Source: an uncultured Erysipelotrichaceae bacterium | GTDB lineage: Bacteria; Bacillota_I; Bacilli_A; RF39; UBA660 | Reading direction: 5' to 3' | NCBI GenBank assembly: GCA_902803795.1 | Contig: CADCRC010000099.1 | Span: 1-8,711, forward strand | Length of the DNA stretch: 8,711 nt | Part shown: positions 6,612-8,711 of the stretch, piece after piece | How positions within the stretch are numbered: position 1 is the stretch's first letter | How the letters are laid out: every line of letters begins with the position of its first letter | The notes under the pieces: generated by a model | Told to the model about the DNA's origin: nothing | Seen by the model: the letters and a program-made list of their open reading frames with translations, nothing else | Database searches by the model: none | Translations under genes and position numbers: made by a program

Positions 6612-7651
6612 CGCCTAAATAAACCAAATATGCTTTTATCTTCAACTTTTGTTTCATAACCCAAATAATTACATTTTCGAATAAAATCACTAAATTGAGA
6701 ATTTCTAATTCTATCATTTACAGGAGGTATACTATAGAATATCTTAGTATTAGCCTCATATTCAAAATCAGAAATATCTTTTTCATCTAAAAGGCACATA
6801 TTTAAAACAATCTTCTTACCTTTAAGTTTTATAAAAATATCTCTATCATCTCTAACTAATCTATTGAGTTTTACTATTGAAGGTTCAATTAAATAAATAA
6901 CATCATCCATTTTATCTAAGTCATTACATTTATTAAGATCAATAAGTATAATATCATATTTTCTATATTCATCAATTTTAAAATCAAGTTCATCATCTCT
7001 TATTGATATCATATCTTTATCATTAAACAAACTAAAATCACTCTTATTAATCTCAAAACATACAACCTTACTCCCCATAGATTTAATTTCTTTTTTTAAC
7101 AGATAAGTAAAAGTAGTCGCACCAGCATTATCCGTCACATTCTTTATACCAATAATTTTTTTCTTATAAAGACTACCAAAAGATTGACCAGATGATACAA
7201 ATCTACCAGAATCATCTTCATTATCATAAGAAGTACTATTATTTTTACGTTTACTTTCAAGAGAAGCCATAGAATTAGACAATATTTTTTCTGCATCTTC
7301 TTTTGTATTTGATTTTTTTAAAAGATATTTAATTCCATCAATATTTGAAGTAAAATTATAACATCCCATTTTAACAAAATTTGATAAAAAAGAATAAGTA
7401 CATAACTTAGAACCACTTGGTAATAAAAACAATATCTTTGATGCATCCAATCCAGCAACTAGATTCTTATAAGTCTCAATATTATCATAATTTTTCAATG
7501 CAGTAACATCAAGTATCATTTTAGAATAGAAAAAATTTTTAAAAATTTCAACCAATTCATCAACTCTATACTCGCCTGTAATACTTTTAATAATATCAAT
7601 ATCTAAATTTAACAAATCATCCTGAAACTTATTTGAAACAACTACATTCAT
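6608..7651 (-). CDS. TadZ/CpaE-like protein with degenerate Walker A motif
   Basis: 347 residues, no membrane segment. Residues about 1-125 look like a receiver-type alpha/beta domain (ILDVTA at 46-51, KILFLLPSG at 72-80), then a polar linker (about 130-160) and a ParA/MinD-like domain (163-320). In that domain the first strand IIGIKNVTDNAGATTFTYLL occupies the deviant Walker A position, but the lysine of GKT is absent (A178 in AGATT) and the signature lysine of KGG is not evident. YDIILIDLN (232-240, D238) fits Walker B, and VIYLIEPS and KGKKIVLNMC resemble later MinD-fold strands. TadZ/CpaE proteins place the Tad/Flp pilus machine at a cell site, and several have atypical ATPase motifs. The start at 7651 has GGGTGAT six bases upstream and lies 12 bases after the pseudopilin gene, so it is co-transcribed with it. 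Weak or absent ATP hydrolysis is inferred, not shown. Confidence 0.72.
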   Translation of the reverse strand: MNVVVSNKFQDDLLNLDIDIIKSITGEYRVDELVEIFKNFFYSKMILDVTALKNYDNIETYKNLVAGLDASKILFLLPSGSKLCTYSFLSNFVKMGCYNFTSNIDGIKYLLKKSNTKEDAEKILSNSMASLESKRKNNSTSYDNEDDSGRFVSSGQSFGSLYKKKIIGIKNVTDNAGATTFTYLLKKEIKSMGSKVVCFEINKSDFSLFNDKDMISIRDDELDFKIDEYRKYDIILIDLNKCNDLDKMDDVIYLIEPSIVKLNRLVRDDRDIFIKLKGKKIVLNMCLLDEKDISDFEYEANTKIFYSIPPVNDRIRNSQFSDFIRKCNYLGYETKVEDKSIFGLFRR

Positions 7652-7663
7652 CTAAATCACCCA

Positions 7664-8170
7664 TCAATCATTACCCCTATTAATTTTATTAACAATTTTT
7701 TTTGTAGTACCAGTTACATAAAAAGTACCAGCAAATGAATTAAAGAAACCATTAGACATCATCAAAAAATCAACATCTACTTTTGTCGCTATCTGATAAT
7801 AGTATTCAACAGGATTAGTACCTCTATATTTTACATATCTATAACAATAACCATGATGGCAATTAACATTACCACAAATAATATCGTTATTTGTATTACA
7901 CGTCAATACATTACTATTTATATAAGATTCTTGATTATTAATTTTAGAATCTGCAGCATAGCCATACTTATCAATATAATTACGAATATCCAAATCACAC
8001 GCAGAATTTTCTAAACATCTACCTTCATTTTGCTCAAATTTTGAAACAATATAATTTTTTACTTTAAATGCTTTCGTATAATTAATATTAAATGCAAAAA
8101 ACATCATCAATAATATCATAAAACAAGAAAGAATAACTAAAGTAAAAATTCCTCCCATAGCCGATCTCAT
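7664..8170 (-). CDS. Tad-like pseudopilin (cysteine-rich, single N-terminal helix), paralogue 2
   Basis: 168 residues: MRSAMGG, one hydrophobic helix (about 8-30), the block FAFNINYTKAFKVKNYIVS (25-43), and an external domain with C52, C58, C91, C99, C104 and C109 (C16 is in the helix). It is a clear paralogue of the next upstream gene, sharing the helix-proximal block and all six external cysteines but little else. An N-terminal helix preceded by small residues, then an external Cys-rich domain, resembles TadE/TadF-type minor pilins; GG-IFTLVI is faintly like a prepilin cleavage site, but the usual glutamate is missing. The ATG at 8170 overlaps the TGA of the upstream gene (ATGA), so translation is coupled; no well-spaced ribosome site exists (GGAGG is 16 bases away), and the start is fixed by alignment with the paralogue. 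An A8 run lies near the 3' end. Confidence 0.7.
   Translation of the reverse strand: MRSAMGGIFTLVILSCFMILLMMFFAFNINYTKAFKVKNYIVSKFEQNEGRCLENSACDLDIRNYIDKYGYAADSKINNQESYINSNVLTCNTNNDIICGNVNCHHGYCYRYVKYRGTNPVEYYYQIATKVDVDFLMMSNGFFNSFAGTFYVTGTTKKIVNKINRGND
8041..8095 (-). repeat. Conserved 55-base block shared by the two pseudopilin genes (copy A)
   Basis: By eye 51 of 55 bases match 8562-8616. The block encodes the stretch just outside the membrane helix (about FNINY to IVS). Outside it the two genes are poorly conserved. Confidence 0.8.
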
Positions 8171-8691
8171 TTAATACTAATCGCTTCCTCCATTATCTCT
8201 GTGCTTCCTACAATATAAAAAATATTTATCATACCAACAACATTATGTATTACTGGAACCTCAATATCTGCTTTAGTTACAATTTTAAAATAAAACTTTC
8301 TAGTATTATTTGTCAAATTATAACTTGTATAATATTTTTTATAGCAATACTTTCCATCTACACAAGAAATATTATTATCACAATCTTTTTCCAAACCATC
8401 TACTTTTCCATTGCAACTTAAATAATCTACCACTGGTCCATCAGATTGTTTGATACCAGTATTTCCATAACCAACCTCTTGCAAATAATCATTAACTTGT
8501 TTATTACAAGCACTATTTAAAGGACCATAACTCGCACATTTACCATTATATTTTTCAAAAGTTGAAACAATATAATTTTTAACTTTAAATGCTTTAGAAT
8601 AGTTAATATTAAATGCCATATACCCTATAATAAGTAAGGATACAAAAACTATAATCGCAATATTAACTAATCCTCCAAGAGCATCTGACAT
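8167..8691 (-). CDS. Tad-like pseudopilin (cysteine-rich, single N-terminal helix), paralogue 1
   Basis: 174 residues: MSDALGG, a hydrophobic helix (about 8-29), the block AFNINYSKAFKVKNYIVS (26-43), then an external domain with C52, C62, C93, C104, C110 and C116 and a C-terminal hydrophobic beta stretch (about 143-162). The topology is cytoplasmic N-terminus and external C-terminus. TadE-like minor pilins and related pseudopilins share the one-helix plus external-domain design, and the downstream TadZ-like gene supports the Tad assignment. I cannot place it in a named family with certainty. The start at 8691 has GGGGTGAT (about 8697-8704) upstream at normal spacing. The gene continues an operon from the right, because no promoter or terminator is visible in the remaining 20 bases (8692-8711). 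Confidence 0.7.
   Translation of the reverse strand: MSDALGGLVNIAIIVFVSLLIIGYMAFNINYSKAFKVKNYIVSTFEKYNGKCASYGPLNSACNKQVNDYLQEVGYGNTGIKQSDGPVVDYLSCNGKVDGLEKDCDNNISCVDGKYCYKKYYTSYNLTNNTRKFYFKIVTKADIEVPVIHNVVGMINIFYIVGSTEIMEEAISIK
8562..8616 (-). repeat. Conserved 55-base block shared by the two pseudopilin genes (copy B)
   Basis: Partner of 8041-8095, with four mismatches, of which one changes a residue (Thr/Ser pair) and one lies at the IVS-flanking codon region; AAT/AAC and GTA/GTT are synonymous. Confidence 0.8.
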
Positions 8692-8711
8692 TATAAATCA
8701 CCCCATTCCTA

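Noticed and set aside
7689..7703. A8 run near the 3' end of the second pseudopilin gene as a programmed frameshift or phase-variation tract
   Set aside because: Such runs are frequent in this AT-rich sequence, it lies a few codons before the stop, and it encodes ordinary Lys-Lys.
1..8711. Mycoplasma genetic code (UGA as Trp)
   Set aside because: All tryptophans in the recognised proteins are UGG and three genes end in UGA with the next gene or promoter placed right at that stop.

Overview
The window is strongly AT-rich. Seven of the eight protein genes and the single tRNA are on the minus strand. UGA is used as a stop (genes ending at 6608, 7664 and 8167) and Trp is always UGG, so the standard bacterial code applies rather than Mycoplasma code 4. 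Ribosome binding sites are AGGAGG-like or the GGTGAT variant, and promoters are near-consensus sigma-A types. Together with a rpmB, a typA and several surface proteins typical of uncultured gut Firmicutes, this suggests a low-GC Bacilli/RF39-type or related Firmicute. That placement is inference.

Read on the minus strand from right to left, the right third (8711-6231) is the 3' part of a Tad/Flp-like or related secretion/pilus cluster. It has two paralogous single-pass pseudopilin-like proteins (8167-8691 and 7664-8170, coupled by an ATGA overlap), a TadZ/CpaE-like protein with a degenerate Walker A motif (6608-7651), and a small two-helix VirB2/T4SS-pilin-like protein (6231-6548). The last has its own perfect TTGACA-17-TATAAT promoter, whose -35 box overlaps the stop codon of the TadZ-like gene. 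The motor ATPase and platform genes expected of such a machine would lie beyond the right edge.

The centre carries tRNA-Ser(GCU) with an encoded CCA (6074-6164) and a clear terminator, then typA/bipA (4152-5969) with its own extended -10 promoter. Next is an uncharacterised membrane protein (2992-4044) with a Met/Asn/Gln-rich N-terminal tandem repeat. rpmB (ribosomal protein L28, 2670-2843) is the only plus-strand gene and converges on that gene through a 148-base spacer holding three terminator-like hairpins.

The left part (1-2559) is a two-gene minus-strand operon. The first gene is a membrane-anchored surface protein made of two diverged copies of one module. The second is a membrane-anchored phosphodiester glycosidase of the NAGPA family, cut by the left edge. 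The operon fires from a good TTGATA-17-TATACT promoter divergent from that of rpmB. Both proteins are predicted to sit outside the membrane, probably acting on or in the cell envelope.

No mobile element, CRISPR array or integrase was seen.
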